Shown: positions 1 to 10,557, counted from the stretch's first letter. The stretch: DNA of 64,000 nt from Leptospira montravelensis (GCF_004770045.1 NZ_RQFO01000004.1:248001-312000); one strand, 5' to 3'. Numbers and translations are program-made. The notes: generated by a model from the sequence alone, not told the origin.

Positions 1-105
1 AAAGCAGGAGTTTCCCAAGTGGTTCTCGACAGATCTGGGATGGTTTACCACGGAAAGATCGCTGCTTTTGCTGATTCTGCCCGCGAAGGTGGATTGGAGT
101 TCTAA
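1..105 (+). CDS. rplR: Ribosomal protein uL18, C-terminal end (partial)
   Basis: The first 35 codons read in frame to a TAA and give a tail ending in AREGGLEF, which is the characteristic C-terminus of bacterial L18, the 5S rRNA-binding protein of the large subunit. The N-terminal part lies outside the window. It sits directly in front of rpsE, with the stop codon abutting the rpsE start, as in the usual spc operon order L18-S5-L30-L15-SecY. Identity is secure from the tail and from position; nothing about the missing part can be judged. Confidence 0.93.
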   Translation, partial: KAGVSQVVLDRSGMVYHGKIAAFADSAREGGLEF

Positions 106-612
<507 letters not shown>

Positions 613-625
613 AAGGTAACTGACT

Positions 626-805
626 ATGGAAGAAGTGATCGTAACGCAAGAAAGAAGTTCTATTGGTATCATTCCGGTACACAAAAAAACTCTGATTGCA
701 CTCGGCCTTAAAAAGAAAGGTCAATCCAAAAAACACAAAATGACTCCCCAATTGAAAGGGATGTTAAGACAAGTAGGTTACTTGTTGAAAGTGGAAAAGG
801 TATAA
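626..805 (+). CDS. rpmD: 50S ribosomal protein uL30
   Basis: This 59-residue ORF starts at the ATG at 626, preceded by an AAAGG-like ribosome-binding site, and stops at TAA 803-805. It reads as L30: a short beta strand, then [12 protein letters not shown] and the [14 protein letters not shown] ending, matching the family's usual size of about 60 residues. Its position between S5 and L15 is the standard spc-operon order. Confidence 0.95.
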   Translation: MEEVIVTQERSSIGIIPVHKKTLIALGLKKKGQSKKHKMTPQLKGMLRQVGYLLKVEKV

Positions 806-809
806 TTGT

Positions 810-1343
810 ATGGCACAAGATAGAATCGAACAAGGCCGTGGATTTGGGGCAAAACGTCCCAAAAAATCCACATCCCTCGGCAACAAAAACTTGGTTCCCG
901 TTCCTGAAGGTGCAAAAACCTCTCCGAAACGAGTAGGCCAAGGTCCAGGATCTGGAATGGGAAAAACTTCCACTCGCGGTTCCAAAGGACAAAGAGCGCG
1001 TGCGGCTTCGATGAGACGTGGATTTGAAGGGGGACAGCTTCCTCTTCATAGACGTTTACCAAAACGTGGTTTTACTAATATTTTCTCTGTGGAATTCCAA
1101 CCAGTCAATTTGATCTCTTTGTCAAAAGCAGGTCTTTCTGGGGAAGTAACTCCTGCCATTCTCAAAGCAAAGTCTTTGATTAAGTCCGAAGTAGGACCAA
1201 TCAAACTACTTGGGACTGGAGAAGTGACCACTGCCATCACCATTACGGTAGATGCTTTTTCTGTCTCTGCAAAAGAGAAAATCGAAAAAGCTGGTGGAAA
1301 AGTCATCATTAGAGAAAAGAAAAAAGAAGAGAAAAAAAACTAG
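810..1343 (+). CDS. rplO: 50S ribosomal protein uL15
   Basis: L15 is a late-assembling large-subunit protein. The 177-residue product has the Gly/Lys/Arg-rich N-terminal region (GKTSTRGSKGQRAR, GFEGGQLPLHRRLPKRGF) that threads into 23S rRNA, followed by the compact C-terminal domain. The protein is longer than the roughly 145 residues typical of the family, owing to an extended N-terminus and a Lys/Glu-rich tail. It starts 4 bases after rpmD and is followed by secY after 7 bases. Confidence 0.96.
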   Translation: MAQDRIEQGRGFGAKRPKKSTSLGNKNLVPVPEGAKTSPKRVGQGPGSGMGKTSTRGSKGQRARAASMRRGFEGGQLPLHRRLPKRGFTNIFSVEFQPVNLISLSKAGLSGEVTPAILKAKSLIKSEVGPIKLLGTGEVTTAITITVDAFSVSAKEKIEKAGGKVIIREKKKEEKKN

Positions 1344-1350
1344 ATAACCT

Positions 1351-2730
1351 ATGTTTCAAACCATCGCTAACATCTTTCGAATCCCGGAATTAAGATCTAA
1401 AATCCTATTTACCATAGGTATGTTGTTACTTTTTAGAATGGGAACTCATGTGACCATTCCTGGTATCAATAGTTTGATTGTGACGGGCATTACTGCCGAT
1501 CCGAGCGAAGGTTTCCTCGGAATGGTAGATTTGTTTGCTGGTGGTGCTCTTTTAAAATTTTCGATTTTTGCACTAGGGATTATGCCTTATATCTCTTCTT
1601 CGATCATTATGCAACTTGTGATGGTTCTCATTCCTAGTTTGCAAAAAATGCAAAAAGAAGGGGAAGAGGGCAGAAAAAAGATCCAACAGTACACTAAGTA
1701 CGGAACTTTGATTCTTTGTGCAATCCAGTCTCTTGCTGTGATCCAACTTGCTAATTCTTGGTCTACTGGATCGGGAACTGCGCAAGCGAAATACCCTGGG
1801 CTCATCAACCCATCTGTAGAAGGATATTTTTTACCGATTGCGATGTTATCCATCACAACGGGAACAGTTCTTCTTATTTGGCTCGGGGAACAGATCACGG
1901 AACGTGGGATCGGTAACGGAATTTCTCTCATTATCTTTGCAGGTATCATTGGTCGTATGCCAGAAGCACTCATTGCTATGTTTACTTCTGATACTTCGGA
2001 TGCACTTAGTATCCTGATTCTTATCATCATATTTATTGTTCTCATTGCCTTGACTGTGATTTTAACGCAAGGCGTACGCCGGGTACCTTTAAATTACGGA
2101 AAACAAATGGTGGGAAGAAAGATGGTTCAGGCACGTAGCCAATCCATTCCTTTCAAAGTGAATAGTGCCAATGTAATGCCAATCATCTTTGCATCCTCAC
2201 TCATTCTTTTTCCACAAACAATTGTTCAGTGGTTGTCCTCTAAAGGCGGTCAGTGGGCTGGTTGGGCAGTGATTATGGACTATTTTAATCCATTTTCGCA
2301 AATTTGGTACCATGCCCTTTTCTACTATGTAATTTATACTTCTCTAATCATTTTCTTTGCGTATTTTTATACAGCGATTCAGTTCAACCCACAGGAGCTC
2401 GCTGATAACCTAAAAAAATACGGTGGGTTCATTCCAGGTGTTCGCCCTGGTAGTCAAACCAAAGATATGATCGAGAAAATCTTGAATCGAATCACTTTAC
2501 CGGGTGCTCTTTTCCTTGCTGGTCTTGCTCTTGCTCCGTATCTTATCATCAAGTTTTTAAACCTCGGTTCTAACACCGGTGGGGGAACTTTGGTGTATAC
2601 ATTCGGAGGAACTTCGCTGCTCATTATGGTGGGTGTGGCTCTTGAAACTTTAAAACAAATCGAAGCCCAACTACTCATGAGAAACTATGAAGGTTTCATG
2701 AAGAAGACAAAAATCAAGGGAAGAGTGTAA
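1351..2730 (+). CDS. secY: Preprotein translocase subunit SecY
   Basis: SecY is the protein-conducting channel of the inner membrane. The 459-residue sequence contains about ten hydrophobic segments, beginning near residue 20, plus conserved elements: TIPGIN near residue 35, [14 protein letters not shown] in the plug/TM2 region, GIGNGIS in the fifth loop, and the cytoplasmic loop [20 protein letters not shown]. Length and order match the bacterial family. It lies between rplO and adk in the standard spc arrangement, 3 bases before adk. Confidence 0.97.
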   Translation: MFQTIANIFRIPELRSKILFTIGMLLLFRMGTHVTIPGINSLIVTGITADPSEGFLGMVDLFAGGALLKFSIFALGIMPYISSSIIMQLVMVLIPSLQKMQKEGEEGRKKIQQYTKYGTLILCAIQSLAVIQLANSWSTGSGTAQAKYPGLINPSVEGYFLPIAMLSITTGTVLLIWLGEQITERGIGNGISLIIFAGIIGRMPEALIAMFTSDTSDALSILILIIIFIVLIALTVILTQGVRRVPLNYGKQMVGRKMVQARSQSIPFKVNSANVMPIIFASSLILFPQTIVQWLSSKGGQWAGWAVIMDYFNPFSQIWYHALFYYVIYTSLIIFFAYFYTAIQFNPQELADNLKKYGGFIPGVRPGSQTKDMIEKILNRITLPGALFLAGLALAPYLIIKFLNLGSNTGGGTLVYTFGGTSLLIMVGVALETLKQIEAQLLMRNYEGFMKKTKIKGRV

Positions 2731-2733
2731 CGA

Positions 2734-3294
2734 ATGAAGAGACTCATATTTATGGGACCTCCAGGTGCTGGAAAAGGGACCCAAGCTGACATCATCAAAG
2801 AGAAATACCAAATTCCGCAGATTTCTACAGGAGACATTCTCCGTGCTGCCGTAAAAAACGGTACCCCTATGGGGATAGAAGCAAAAAAATATATGGACGC
2901 TGGAGACCTTGTTCCAGATGCTGTCGTTATAGGCATAATTCGCGACCGTTTGGTCGAATCTGATTGTGCAAATGGATTCATTCTGGATGGATTTCCTAGG
3001 ACGGTGGAGCAAGCAAAGGCTCTCTCGGAAATCCTCAAAGAGCTTCGCATGGAGCTCGACTCCGTTGTCAACCTAGACGTTCCTGACGAAGAACTCGTCA
3101 AACGGTTGCTAGGTAGAGCGATCAAAGAAGGACGCTCGGATGACAACGAAGAGACCATCAAAAACCGTCTGCATACTTACAACACCAAGACGTTGCCCCT
3201 AATAGACTTTTATAAAGGCTCTGGGATCCTTCGGCAAATTAATGGTTTGGGAAGTATGGAAGAAATCACTAACACTATTTTAAAATCGATCTAG
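2734..3294 (+). CDS. adk: Adenylate kinase
   Basis: The enzyme interconverts ATP + AMP with 2 ADP. The P-loop GPPGAGKGT is at residues 8-16, the AMP-binding QISTGDILR segment follows, and [10 protein letters not shown] precedes the lid. At 186 residues this is the short form: the lid is only a short loop ([16 protein letters not shown]) without the four-cysteine zinc insert seen in long variants. It is embedded between secY and infA and should be co-translated with the translation genes. Confidence 0.97.
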   Translation: MKRLIFMGPPGAGKGTQADIIKEKYQIPQISTGDILRAAVKNGTPMGIEAKKYMDAGDLVPDAVVIGIIRDRLVESDCANGFILDGFPRTVEQAKALSEILKELRMELDSVVNLDVPDEELVKRLLGRAIKEGRSDDNEETIKNRLHTYNTKTLPLIDFYKGSGILRQINGLGSMEEITNTILKSI

Positions 3295-3307
3295 TAGGAG
3301 ATAGACC

Positions 3308-3526
3308 CTGGCTAAGGAAGAAGCAATCACGATTGACGGAACCGTTCTTGAACCGTTGCCGAACGCTATGTTCCGTGTGGAACTAGAGAATGGACATAAG
3401 GTTTTAGCACATATTTCAGGAAAGATGCGTATGCATTACATTCGTATTTTACCTGGAGATAAAGTCACAGTGGAACTTTCTCCTTATGACTTAACCAAGG
3501 GCCGTATTACCTACAGAAAGAAATAG
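3308..3526 (+). CDS. infA: Translation initiation factor IF-1, apparent CTG start
   Basis: IF-1 occupies the ribosomal A site during initiation. The 72-residue OB-fold protein is unmistakable ([19 protein letters not shown], then [14 protein letters not shown] and [12 protein letters not shown]). The family starts with Met-Ala-Lys-Glu, and the codon before GCT-AAG-GAA is CTG at 3308. An in-frame TAG at 3302 leaves no ATG, GTG or TTG that could serve instead. AGGAG at 3296-3300 is 7 bases upstream of the CTG, the right distance. The gene is therefore read from a rare CTG initiator unless the base is a sequencing error. Confidence 0.93.
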   Translation: MAKEEAITIDGTVLEPLPNAMFRVELENGHKVLAHISGKMRMHYIRILPGDKVTVELSPYDLTKGRITYRKK

Positions 3527-3535
3527 GAAACTATA

Positions 3536-3649
3536 ATGAAAGTTAGAGCATCAGTTAAAAAAATCTGTCCAGAATGCAAAGTCATTCGCAGAAAAGGTGT
3601 AATCCGAGTGATTTGCACGAACCCAAAACACAAACAAAGGCAAAGATAG
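3536..3649 (+). CDS. rpmJ: 50S ribosomal protein bL36
   Basis: The 37-residue product starts [21 protein letters not shown] and ends [11 protein letters not shown]. The two Cys-containing knuckles (CPEC and C-x4-H) are those of the zinc-binding form of L36. It lies 9 bases after infA and 6 bases before rpsM, the normal operon position. Confidence 0.95.
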   Translation: MKVRASVKKICPECKVIRRKGVIRVICTNPKHKQRQR

Positions 3650-3655
3650 AAAGAT

Positions 3656-4033
3656 ATGGCACGTATCGCGGGTGTTGATTTACCATCAAACAAAAGAATA
3701 GTGATCGGTCTTACATACGTATTTGGTATTGGCAAGACTTCCTCTCAAAACATCCTGAAAAAAGCAGGAATTGACGAATCTATCCGGGTGAAGGACCTTT
3801 CGGACGAACAAGAAGCCGCGATCCGAAGAGTTATAGAAGAATCATACCAGGTAGAAGGGGATCTTCGTTCTGAAGTCAACCTTAACATCAAACGATTGAT
3901 GGACGTAGGTTGTTACAGAGGTTTCCGTCATAGACGTGGACTTCCGGTTAACGGACAAAGAACAAGAACCAACGCAAGAACCCGTAAGGGAGTCAAGAAA
4001 ACTGTAGCCAATAAGAAAAAGGCTACTAAGTAG
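3656..4033 (+). CDS. rpsM: 30S ribosomal protein uS13
   Basis: S13 sits in the head of the small subunit and contacts the large subunit and tRNA. The 125-residue product has [15 protein letters not shown] at the start, the helix-turn segment [12 protein letters not shown], and the basic C-terminal tail [27 protein letters not shown] that reaches the P site. Length is normal. It heads the alpha-operon part of the cluster. Confidence 0.97.
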   Translation: MARIAGVDLPSNKRIVIGLTYVFGIGKTSSQNILKKAGIDESIRVKDLSDEQEAAIRRVIEESYQVEGDLRSEVNLNIKRLMDVGCYRGFRHRRGLPVNGQRTRTNARTRKGVKKTVANKKKATK

Positions 4034-4044
4034 AGGATTGCTTC

Positions 4045-4458
4045 ATGGCTGAAAAAGACGCTAAGAATAAAAAAGATACCAAAAAGGTTAAGAAAAAAGA
4101 AAAGAAAAACGTTCCACGAGGTAAGGTTTATATCCAAGCATCGTTTAACAATACAATCGTATCCATTACGGATATGGCAGGAAACGTTCTTTCTTGGTCT
4201 TCTTCTGGAATGATGGGTTTTCGTGGATCAAAAAAATCCACTCCGTATGCAGCACAAGTTGCTGCAACAAACGCAGCAGAAAAAGCAATCGAAGCTGCTG
4301 GTCTTTCGGAAGTAGATGTAATGGTTTCAGGTCCAGGAATTGGTCGTGAATCTGCCATTCGTTCTTTGACTACGAAAGGGATTGCAATCAAACTCATTAA
4401 AGACGTAACTCCGCTCCCTCACAATGGGTGCCGACCACGCAAAAGAAGAAGGGTGTAG
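4045..4458 (+). CDS. rpsK: 30S ribosomal protein uS11
   Basis: S11 forms part of the platform of the small subunit near the E site. The 137-residue protein has the S11 core ([39 protein letters not shown]) and the ending [18 protein letters not shown]. The first 25 residues are a lysine-rich leader not present in the shortest homologues. It lies between rpsM and rpsD. Confidence 0.97.
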   Translation: MAEKDAKNKKDTKKVKKKEKKNVPRGKVYIQASFNNTIVSITDMAGNVLSWSSSGMMGFRGSKKSTPYAAQVAATNAAEKAIEAAGLSEVDVMVSGPGIGRESAIRSLTTKGIAIKLIKDVTPLPHNGCRPRKRRRV

Positions 4459-4467
4459 GAATTAGAT

Positions 4468-5100
4468 ATGGCACGTTACCGAGGTCCAGTTGTTAAATTG
4501 ATGAGAAGAGAGGGTCTTAACCTCTTTCTCAAAAATAGTCATACATTACATAAAGAAAAATCTTCCCTAGAAAAGAGAAAGTACCCACCAGGTCTTCCTC
4601 CTAAGAAAAAAGGAAAGATCACTGAATACGGGGCACAGCTTCGTGAAAAACAAAAAGTAAAACGCGCATACGGTGTTTTAGAAAAACAATTCCGTAGATA
4701 CTTTGAAGAGGCAGCTCATACTCCGGGAATTCCTGGGGAGAACTTACTACAATTCCTCGAAAGAAGATTGGATAACGTTCTTTACCGTATGGGTTTTGCA
4801 GTCACTAGAAGACAAGCTCGTAACTTCGTAGCACATAGACATATTCTTGTGAATGGTCACCGTGTGGACATTTGTTCTTATCGTGTGAATGTTGGTGATA
4901 AAATCGAAATTCGTGAGAAATTTCAAAAGTCTCCGTTTATCGAAGAAAATATCAAACTAGCTCAAGCAATCAATCGTACTGCTTCTTGGGTAAGTGTAGA
5001 TTATATCAAGTTCTCAGGAGAAGTGACTTCACTTCCAACAAGAGAGCATATTGATATTCCTGTGAAAGAACAGGTAATCGTAGAGTTGTACTCGAAGTAA
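4468..5100 (+). CDS. rpsD: 30S ribosomal protein uS4
   Basis: S4 nucleates assembly of the 16S 5' domain and in many bacteria represses its own operon. The 210-residue product has the N-terminal arm, the [19 protein letters not shown] helix and the S4 RNA-binding domain ([34 protein letters not shown], residues about 92-125). No zinc-binding cysteine cluster is present at the N-terminus. It is followed by rpoA after 25 bases. Confidence 0.97.
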   Translation: MARYRGPVVKLMRREGLNLFLKNSHTLHKEKSSLEKRKYPPGLPPKKKGKITEYGAQLREKQKVKRAYGVLEKQFRRYFEEAAHTPGIPGENLLQFLERRLDNVLYRMGFAVTRRQARNFVAHRHILVNGHRVDICSYRVNVGDKIEIREKFQKSPFIEENIKLAQAINRTASWVSVDYIKFSGEVTSLPTREHIDIPVKEQVIVELYSK

Positions 5101-5125
5101 GAATTTAGAGAAGAAGGATACGACA

Positions 5126-6103
5126 TTGTCTCCAAAGAATTTATTAAAAGGTTTTAAAAGACCCAAAAAAATCGAATTCACTACCGATGTGAATACACCA
5201 AACTACGGTAAGTTTGTTGCAGAACCTTTCGAAAGAGGAATTGGTACTACGATCGGTAACTCCCTTCGTCGTACGCTCATGTCTTCTATTGAAGGGGCAG
5301 CAATCTCCGCGATTCGGATTGAAGGAGTCTCACACGAGTTTTCCTATATCGAAGGTGTAGCCGAAGACGTAACTCGTATCATTCTTAACTTAAAACAAGT
5401 TCGAATCAAATACGAGCCTGAAGACAAAGAAGCAAGCAAAGTAATCCACCTTGAACTAAAAGGGGCAGGTTACTTCCGTGCTGCTGATTTAGCTGTTGAC
5501 TCTTCGATTGAAATCATGAATCCAGATCTTCATATTGCTACTCTCAATGAAGATGCTAATTTGATTATGGATTTGGAAATCCAAAGAGGACGTGGTTACG
5601 TTCCTGCGGAAGATAAAAAGAAAGACATCGAAGTTTTGGGAACGATCCCAATCGATTCTATTTTTTCACCAATCCAAAAGGTCTTGTTTGAAGTATCAGA
5701 AACTCGTGTGGCTCAACGTTCTGATTACGAAAAACTAACTATGGAAGTTTGGACTGATGGATCTGTTTCTCCAGAAGATGCAGTAGCACAAGCAGCGAAA
5801 ATTCTAAAAGACCACCTAACTGTTTTTATTAACTTTGAAGAAGAGATTGAAGAAGAAGAAGAAGAGTTGGATGAAGCTGATGAAAAACTCAAAGCAGCTT
5901 TATCGAAACACGTAGAAGAATTGGAACTTTCTGTTCGTTCAACTAACGTTCTTCGTAGTTTGGAAATTGACTTCATTGGTGAGCTCGTTAAGAGATCAGA
6001 AGACGAAATGACTAAATCAAAACATTTCAGCGAACAAAGTTTACAAGAGTTAAAAGCAAAACTTTCCTCTATGGGGCTTTCGTTCGGTATGAGAGATTTT
6101 TAA
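5126..6103 (+). CDS. rpoA: RNA polymerase alpha subunit, TTG start
   Basis: Alpha dimerises to seed RNA polymerase assembly and its C-terminal domain contacts UP elements and activators. The 325-residue protein has the N-terminal domain ([26 protein letters not shown], residues about 33-58) and the C-terminal helix-hairpin-helix domain ([22 protein letters not shown]). The linker near residues 238-256 is a strongly acidic run of Glu and Asp. The start is the TTG at 5126, preceded by GAAGGA at about 5112-5117; no ATG lies near the conserved beginning. The stop is one base from rplQ. Confidence 0.96.
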   Translation: MSPKNLLKGFKRPKKIEFTTDVNTPNYGKFVAEPFERGIGTTIGNSLRRTLMSSIEGAAISAIRIEGVSHEFSYIEGVAEDVTRIILNLKQVRIKYEPEDKEASKVIHLELKGAGYFRAADLAVDSSIEIMNPDLHIATLNEDANLIMDLEIQRGRGYVPAEDKKKDIEVLGTIPIDSIFSPIQKVLFEVSETRVAQRSDYEKLTMEVWTDGSVSPEDAVAQAAKILKDHLTVFINFEEEIEEEEEELDEADEKLKAALSKHVEELELSVRSTNVLRSLEIDFIGELVKRSEDEMTKSKHFSEQSLQELKAKLSSMGLSFGMRDF

Positions 6104-6104
6104 G

Positions 6105-6620
6105 ATGAATAAACGTAATAAAGTTAAACAACTCAACAGATCCGCAGATCATAGAAAAGCTATGATACAAAATATGGTAATCTCTCTACTTCGCCACGAA
6201 AGAATTGAATCTTCAGTAGCGAAGTTAAAGGTGGCTCGTTCTTATGCAGAACGAATCATCACTAGAGCGAAAAAAAATCTAGATGCAAATCTAGCAAACC
6301 TTGACGAACAAAAGAAAAATGCAGCGATTTTGCACAATACAAGATATCTTTATAGCCATCTTGGTGATCAGGAAATCGTTACAAAACTTTTGAAAGACTT
6401 AGCAAATCGTTATGCGGAAAGAGTCGGTGGTTACACAAGAATCATTCGTTTGGTAAACCGTCCTTCTGACAATACAGCTATGGGAATTTTGGAACTTGTA
6501 GATCGCAAAACTCAAGATGAGTTAAAAGCGGAATCAAAAGCAAAACGTGAAGAAAAGAAACCTGCCAAAAAAGAAGATAAACCTAAAAAGGCAAAAAAAG
6601 AAAAAGTAGCTACTAAGTAG
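6105..6620 (+). CDS. rplQ: 50S ribosomal protein bL17 with basic C-terminal tail
   Basis: L17 lies near the exit tunnel. Residues 1-120 are the conserved domain ([32 protein letters not shown] helix, [19 protein letters not shown]). The remaining about 45 residues are an Ala/Lys/Glu-rich extension ending [11 protein letters not shown] that the short family members lack; such tails are common in spirochaete L17. It is the last gene of the operon and is followed by a clear terminator. Confidence 0.96.
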   Translation: MNKRNKVKQLNRSADHRKAMIQNMVISLLRHERIESSVAKLKVARSYAERIITRAKKNLDANLANLDEQKKNAAILHNTRYLYSHLGDQEIVTKLLKDLANRYAERVGGYTRIIRLVNRPSDNTAMGILELVDRKTQDELKAESKAKREEKKPAKKEDKPKKAKKEKVATK

Positions 6621-6648
6621 TCTATTTTCTGGTTCAATTCTTTCGCAA

Positions 6649-6679
6649 AAGCCTACTTGTATAAGTAGGCTTTTTTTTT
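6649..6679 (+). terminator. Rho-independent terminator of the ribosomal operon
   Basis: A perfect 10-bp stem (AAGCCTACTT at 6649-6658 and its complement at 6663-6672) encloses a 4-base loop and runs into nine T residues. It lies 28 bases after rplQ and ends the operon before the histidine-kinase gene. Confidence 0.93.
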
Positions 6680-6724
6680 ATTGCATTCGTCCGATATTCC
6701 ATTAAAATTCTACATTCCGAACGA

Positions 6725-8545
6725 ATGACTCCTTATCTCTCCACATCAGATTCTATTTGGCACACTGCTTTTAGTTCGAGTCCCATTGGCATGGCTTTGA
6801 CTGATATGCAAACAGGCCTTTACGTTGAGGCCAATGAAGTATACTGTTCATGGCTTGGTCGGACGAAGGAAGAGGTAATTGGCAAGTCTACCTTAGATTT
6901 AGGAATTTATTCGAATGTCAATGATAGAGATTCTATTTTATCAAAGTTAAAGACAGATGGAATTGTGCTCAATTTGGAAGTACCTCTGCTAACCAAACAT
7001 GGTTCTACTGTAACAATCCTTTTAAGTGGGCGCATTGTCGAAAATGGAAAGTATCTTCTTTCTGCAGGACAAAATATTTCTGCCCTAAAAGAGAAAGAAT
7101 ACCTAGCCGCGGTTTTACAAAGTGAACTTGTGATCAGCAAAGAACTATTCGAAAGTGTTTTCCGTTTAAATCCTGCCGCAGTTAGTTTATCCAATGCGGA
7201 AACTGCCGTATACGATGATGTTAACGAAGCATATTGTCGTTTGGTTGGTTTTTCTCGTGAAGAAATTATTGGTCGAACTTCTTACGACCTGAATATATGG
7301 ATTACCAAATTTGATAGGGAAAGATTAAAATCAGAACTTCTCAAAAAAGGTTGGAGCACTGGAATGGAGGCGAGTATTCGCACTAAGTCTGGCGAAATAC
7401 GTCATGTGGTATCTGGTAATACCATTTTACAGACGAAAGGTCGACCAACTTTACTTGCGATTCTGATCGATGTCACTGAATCCAAACAAAACAAAGAAGC
7501 TCTTGAATATGCAGTGAAAGAAAGGACAAAGGAATTAAATCGAATTCTGGAAGACTTACAGAAAACGCAAGACCAATTGATTTTGTCGGAAAAAATGGCC
7601 ACCTTGGGACAGTTAGTTGCTGGTGTTGCACACGAAATCAATAACCCACTAGCAGCAATTGCTGCCTTTAGTGATCAAATTTACAATCGAATGGGAAATT
7701 TCGGTAATAGGTTATTTCAAATTAAAGAGTGTTTTTCTAAATATTCTGAAAAGGAAATTAATGAAATTATTTCTTGGGTAATTGAATTATTTACGATTAA
7801 ACCAAAAACCTATGTATTTGCAGAATCAAGAAAGGCCAAAAAAACTTTGGAATTAGAATTTATTGAGTTAGGAATTGATCCTGCTTATGATCTGGCAGAT
7901 AGAATTGTTGATTTAGGTGTATCCGATTTTATTTTGGAAAATAAAAACCTATTATCACATTTTAAATTTTCCCCCTTACTTGAGTTAGTATTATCGGAAT
8001 TAAACACACTTCGTAGTGTGGAATCCATTCGTTTAGCGGTTGAAAGAACTTCCAAAATCGTTTATAGCTTGAAGAGTTATGGGCGATTTGACCGACACGA
8101 AGCCAAGTCTGAAATTAACTTGGTTGATACTATTGAAACAGTTCTGACTCTTTATCAAAACAAGATGAAATCTGGAATTGAATGTGTTCGTTTGTACAAT
8201 GCAAATCCAAATATTTCAGGTTATCCAGATGAATTGATTCAAATTTGGACTAATCTTATATACAATGCCTTACAAGCTATGTCCTTTAAAGGCACACTCA
8301 CCATTCAAATAGATGAATCAGAGAATGAAGTGGTGGTTCGGGTGAAAGATAATGGTCCTGGAATTCCCTTAAACATTCAAAAAAGAATTTTTGAACCATT
8401 TTATACGACTAAGGAAAAAGGAGAAGGAACAGGGCTTGGGCTCGGGATAGTCAAACAATCGGTAGAAGAAAGACACCGTGGCCGGATCCAGTTCCAATCA
8501 GAACCCGGGCGCACAGAGTTTTCGGTGTATCTTCCTAAATTCTAA
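6725..8545 (+). CDS. PAS-PAS sensor histidine kinase
   Basis: A 606-residue soluble kinase with no membrane segment. Residues about 8-120 and 138-255 are two PAS sensor domains, each with the Gx-TxxDLxI core. A short coiled stretch leads to the H-box GVAHEINNP with the phosphorylatable His at residue 303. The ATPase domain has the N-box NLIYNALQ (Asn 514), the G1 box DNGPGIP and the G2 box GTGLGLGIV. About 130 residues separate the H-box helix from the second DHp helix, much longer than usual. No response regulator is adjacent, so the partner is unknown. It converges with the next gene, the two ORFs overlapping by 4 bases. Confidence 0.93.
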   Translation: MTPYLSTSDSIWHTAFSSSPIGMALTDMQTGLYVEANEVYCSWLGRTKEEVIGKSTLDLGIYSNVNDRDSILSKLKTDGIVLNLEVPLLTKHGSTVTILLSGRIVENGKYLLSAGQNISALKEKEYLAAVLQSELVISKELFESVFRLNPAAVSLSNAETAVYDDVNEAYCRLVGFSREEIIGRTSYDLNIWITKFDRERLKSELLKKGWSTGMEASIRTKSGEIRHVVSGNTILQTKGRPTLLAILIDVTESKQNKEALEYAVKERTKELNRILEDLQKTQDQLILSEKMATLGQLVAGVAHEINNPLAAIAAFSDQIYNRMGNFGNRLFQIKECFSKYSEKEINEIISWVIELFTIKPKTYVFAESRKAKKTLELEFIELGIDPAYDLADRIVDLGVSDFILENKNLLSHFKFSPLLELVLSELNTLRSVESIRLAVERTSKIVYSLKSYGRFDRHEAKSEINLVDTIETVLTLYQNKMKSGIECVRLYNANPNISGYPDELIQIWTNLIYNALQAMSFKGTLTIQIDESENEVVVRVKDNGPGIPLNIQKRIFEPFYTTKEKGEGTGLGLGIVKQSVEERHRGRIQFQSEPGRTEFSVYLPKF

Positions 8546-10557
8546 CGAGCTAGCTGCATTTGTAGTTTTTCAGCAATCAAATCAAAGTCTTCGTTTTGAA
8601 TCACAGTTCTGTAAGCTGCTGTCACAATCGGATGCCTTTTCTCATCCAGTTGGATTAGGTTTGGTAATACCTTTAATCCGTAAAAACCATTTGTGATTTT
8701 TTCTGGTCTTGTCCCATAAGCTAAATCATAACCATACTTTCGATCTCTTGTGTCCGAACCGAAACATGCCAACATAAAATCTGTCATTCCAGAAAGGCCA
8801 TTGAAAGTAGTAGGATCTCCACCGAGTAAGACGCCAATGGATACCATCTCATTAAAAAACCGGTTACTTAAATGAAAGAGTGTATTATCGACATTGCCAC
8901 CTAACTCTCGTTTAAAGTATCCTTCCACAAGTCCCATAGCTAATGCATAAACTGTTTTTAAAGCTCCACCTAGTTGAACACCTTTTGTGTCCCGAGAATT
9001 GATGGCAGTTCTTGTAAAAACATAATTGTTTGTTAGAAGTTCTTTTAGTTTGGGAATGAGTGAATCTTCAAAGGCAGAAATTTCAAATCCGGAAATTTTT
9101 CTTTCCATGATTTGGTCGGGGTAACAAGCACCAGATACAACCGCTAGGCGGTCCCTTTCGATAAGCAGTAATTCATGTAAATCTTCGAGAATTAGCCCTT
9201 TTTTAGAGCCAGTGAATCCTTTTATGACATTCACCATCGGTGATTTGTTTTTCTGTAAATGGGTTCTGATTTTAGAATATATTCCATCAAATTCCCAAGG
9301 GTTGGTACCTTGGATAAATAGGGTTGCTGTATCTAATACTTCAGGTTTGTCGGAGAATTCAATATTTGGTGGGAGTTTGTAGATTGGATAATGAACTACA
9401 TCACGTTTCTCTTCATTACTTTGTTTTACCATTTCTGAATCAGGACTGTAGATTGTGACTTTTACATTTTTATTTGCCATCACACAAGCAAAAGCCACTG
9501 ACATATTGGAAGATCCAATGATGACCACATGTTCCTCTGGTTTTTTGGGGATAGAAATGAGTTGGTTTGTTTCCCTGACATCACCCTTGTAAAGGTTACG
9601 ATAAGTTCCGTGTTTGTGTTTGTTTAGATTACTTCCTACAAGAAGTGCAAGGTTATCAATGATAAATTGTTTTTTATCGCCTGTTCCTGGAAAGGATATC
9701 TGTTCAATATGAGATGGAAAAGATTCCATTTCTCTTTTCGTAAGTTCCCCAACAAGCACAGGTTTGCCGATAACAAGTTTTCCTACGGCTTGGTTAAAAA
9801 GAAGTCCTTCGATGGGAAGAATTTTTTCTGTTCCCTCTAGTGAGATTGGAAGAATCACTTTGTTTGCTACATAATGGTACACTGTGTCCACAAATGGCAT
9901 TAACCTTCCATCCCGCGAACGAGTGCCCTCAGGAAAAATAGAAATCACTTTTCCATCGGATTGTAATTTCTGCGAATTTCGAAAGGCCCGCATGTTAATT
10001 TTGGTCATCACATCCGAAAGAGAGGGGTTGTCTGCCATATCCTTTTTGGAACAAACAAGAAGAGTCCCAAACATATAGAGACCAAGGCGAGTGAAGTCAG
10101 GTTCAAAAGCGAGCCTTCCCGCAATAAAGACGAGTGACTCAGCAATTTTTCTTCCTTCCGGACCTGAGTTGTACAAAAGAGTAAAGATGGCAGGTGCATC
10201 TAAATGGCTCAAGTGGTTAGAAATTAAAGTGACTGGGTATTTGCCAATCACACCATCTAAGAGTTTTAGATTTTCTGTTCCCTCAACCTTGAATTTCTTC
10301 ATGATGGGGTCTAGAAACTTTAACATAAAGTCACGAGGTTCGGGACGGATGTCGGTGTACACTCCGATTTCTTCCAAACGTTCTGGTTCTTGGAAGATTT
10401 CCATAACCTTTGGTTTTGGAGTGCTTTGTGAAAGAACTAAAAACTCTTCTAAAATGGACTTTGCTTCGGACTCGGTCAGTCCCGATTTTACAAATAAGTG
10501 GATGTTCTCAAAAAATTCTTTATGCCAGCGTCCCAAAGTGGCTTCTTTTTCTGTCAT
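8542..10557 (-). CDS. Fused glycerophosphate acyltransferase / GpsA-like dehydrogenase
   Basis: The 671-residue protein joins two steps of phospholipid synthesis. Residues about 90-310 are a PlsC/PlsB-type acyltransferase, with the catalytic H-x4-D (His 115, Asp 120) and the phosphate-binding FPEGTRS (208-214). Residues about 340-660 resemble NAD(P)-dependent glycerol-3-phosphate dehydrogenase: IKG at 445-447, GALK with the catalytic-type Lys 534, and the closing LSGMTDFM and DRKYG segments. The dinucleotide-binding loop reads GSSNMS (348-353) instead of GxGxxG, so cofactor binding may be altered. Inferred role: make and acylate glycerol-3-phosphate in one polypeptide. The start is the ATG at 10557. 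Confidence 0.88.
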   Translation of the reverse strand: MTEKEATLGRWHKEFFENIHLFVKSGLTESEAKSILEEFLVLSQSTPKPKVMEIFQEPERLEEIGVYTDIRPEPRDFMLKFLDPIMKKFKVEGTENLKLLDGVIGKYPVTLISNHLSHLDAPAIFTLLYNSGPEGRKIAESLVFIAGRLAFEPDFTRLGLYMFGTLLVCSKKDMADNPSLSDVMTKINMRAFRNSQKLQSDGKVISIFPEGTRSRDGRLMPFVDTVYHYVANKVILPISLEGTEKILPIEGLLFNQAVGKLVIGKPVLVGELTKREMESFPSHIEQISFPGTGDKKQFIIDNLALLVGSNLNKHKHGTYRNLYKGDVRETNQLISIPKKPEEHVVIIGSSNMSVAFACVMANKNVKVTIYSPDSEMVKQSNEEKRDVVHYPIYKLPPNIEFSDKPEVLDTATLFIQGTNPWEFDGIYSKIRTHLQKNKSPMVNVIKGFTGSKKGLILEDLHELLLIERDRLAVVSGACYPDQIMERKISGFEISAFEDSLIPKLKELLTNNYVFTRTAINSRDTKGVQLGGALKTVYALAMGLVEGYFKRELGGNVDNTLFHLSNRFFNEMVSIGVLLGGDPTTFNGLSGMTDFMLACFGSDTRDRKYGYDLAYGTRPEKITNGFYGLKVLPNLIQLDEKRHPIVTAAYRTVIQNEDFDLIAEKLQMQLAR

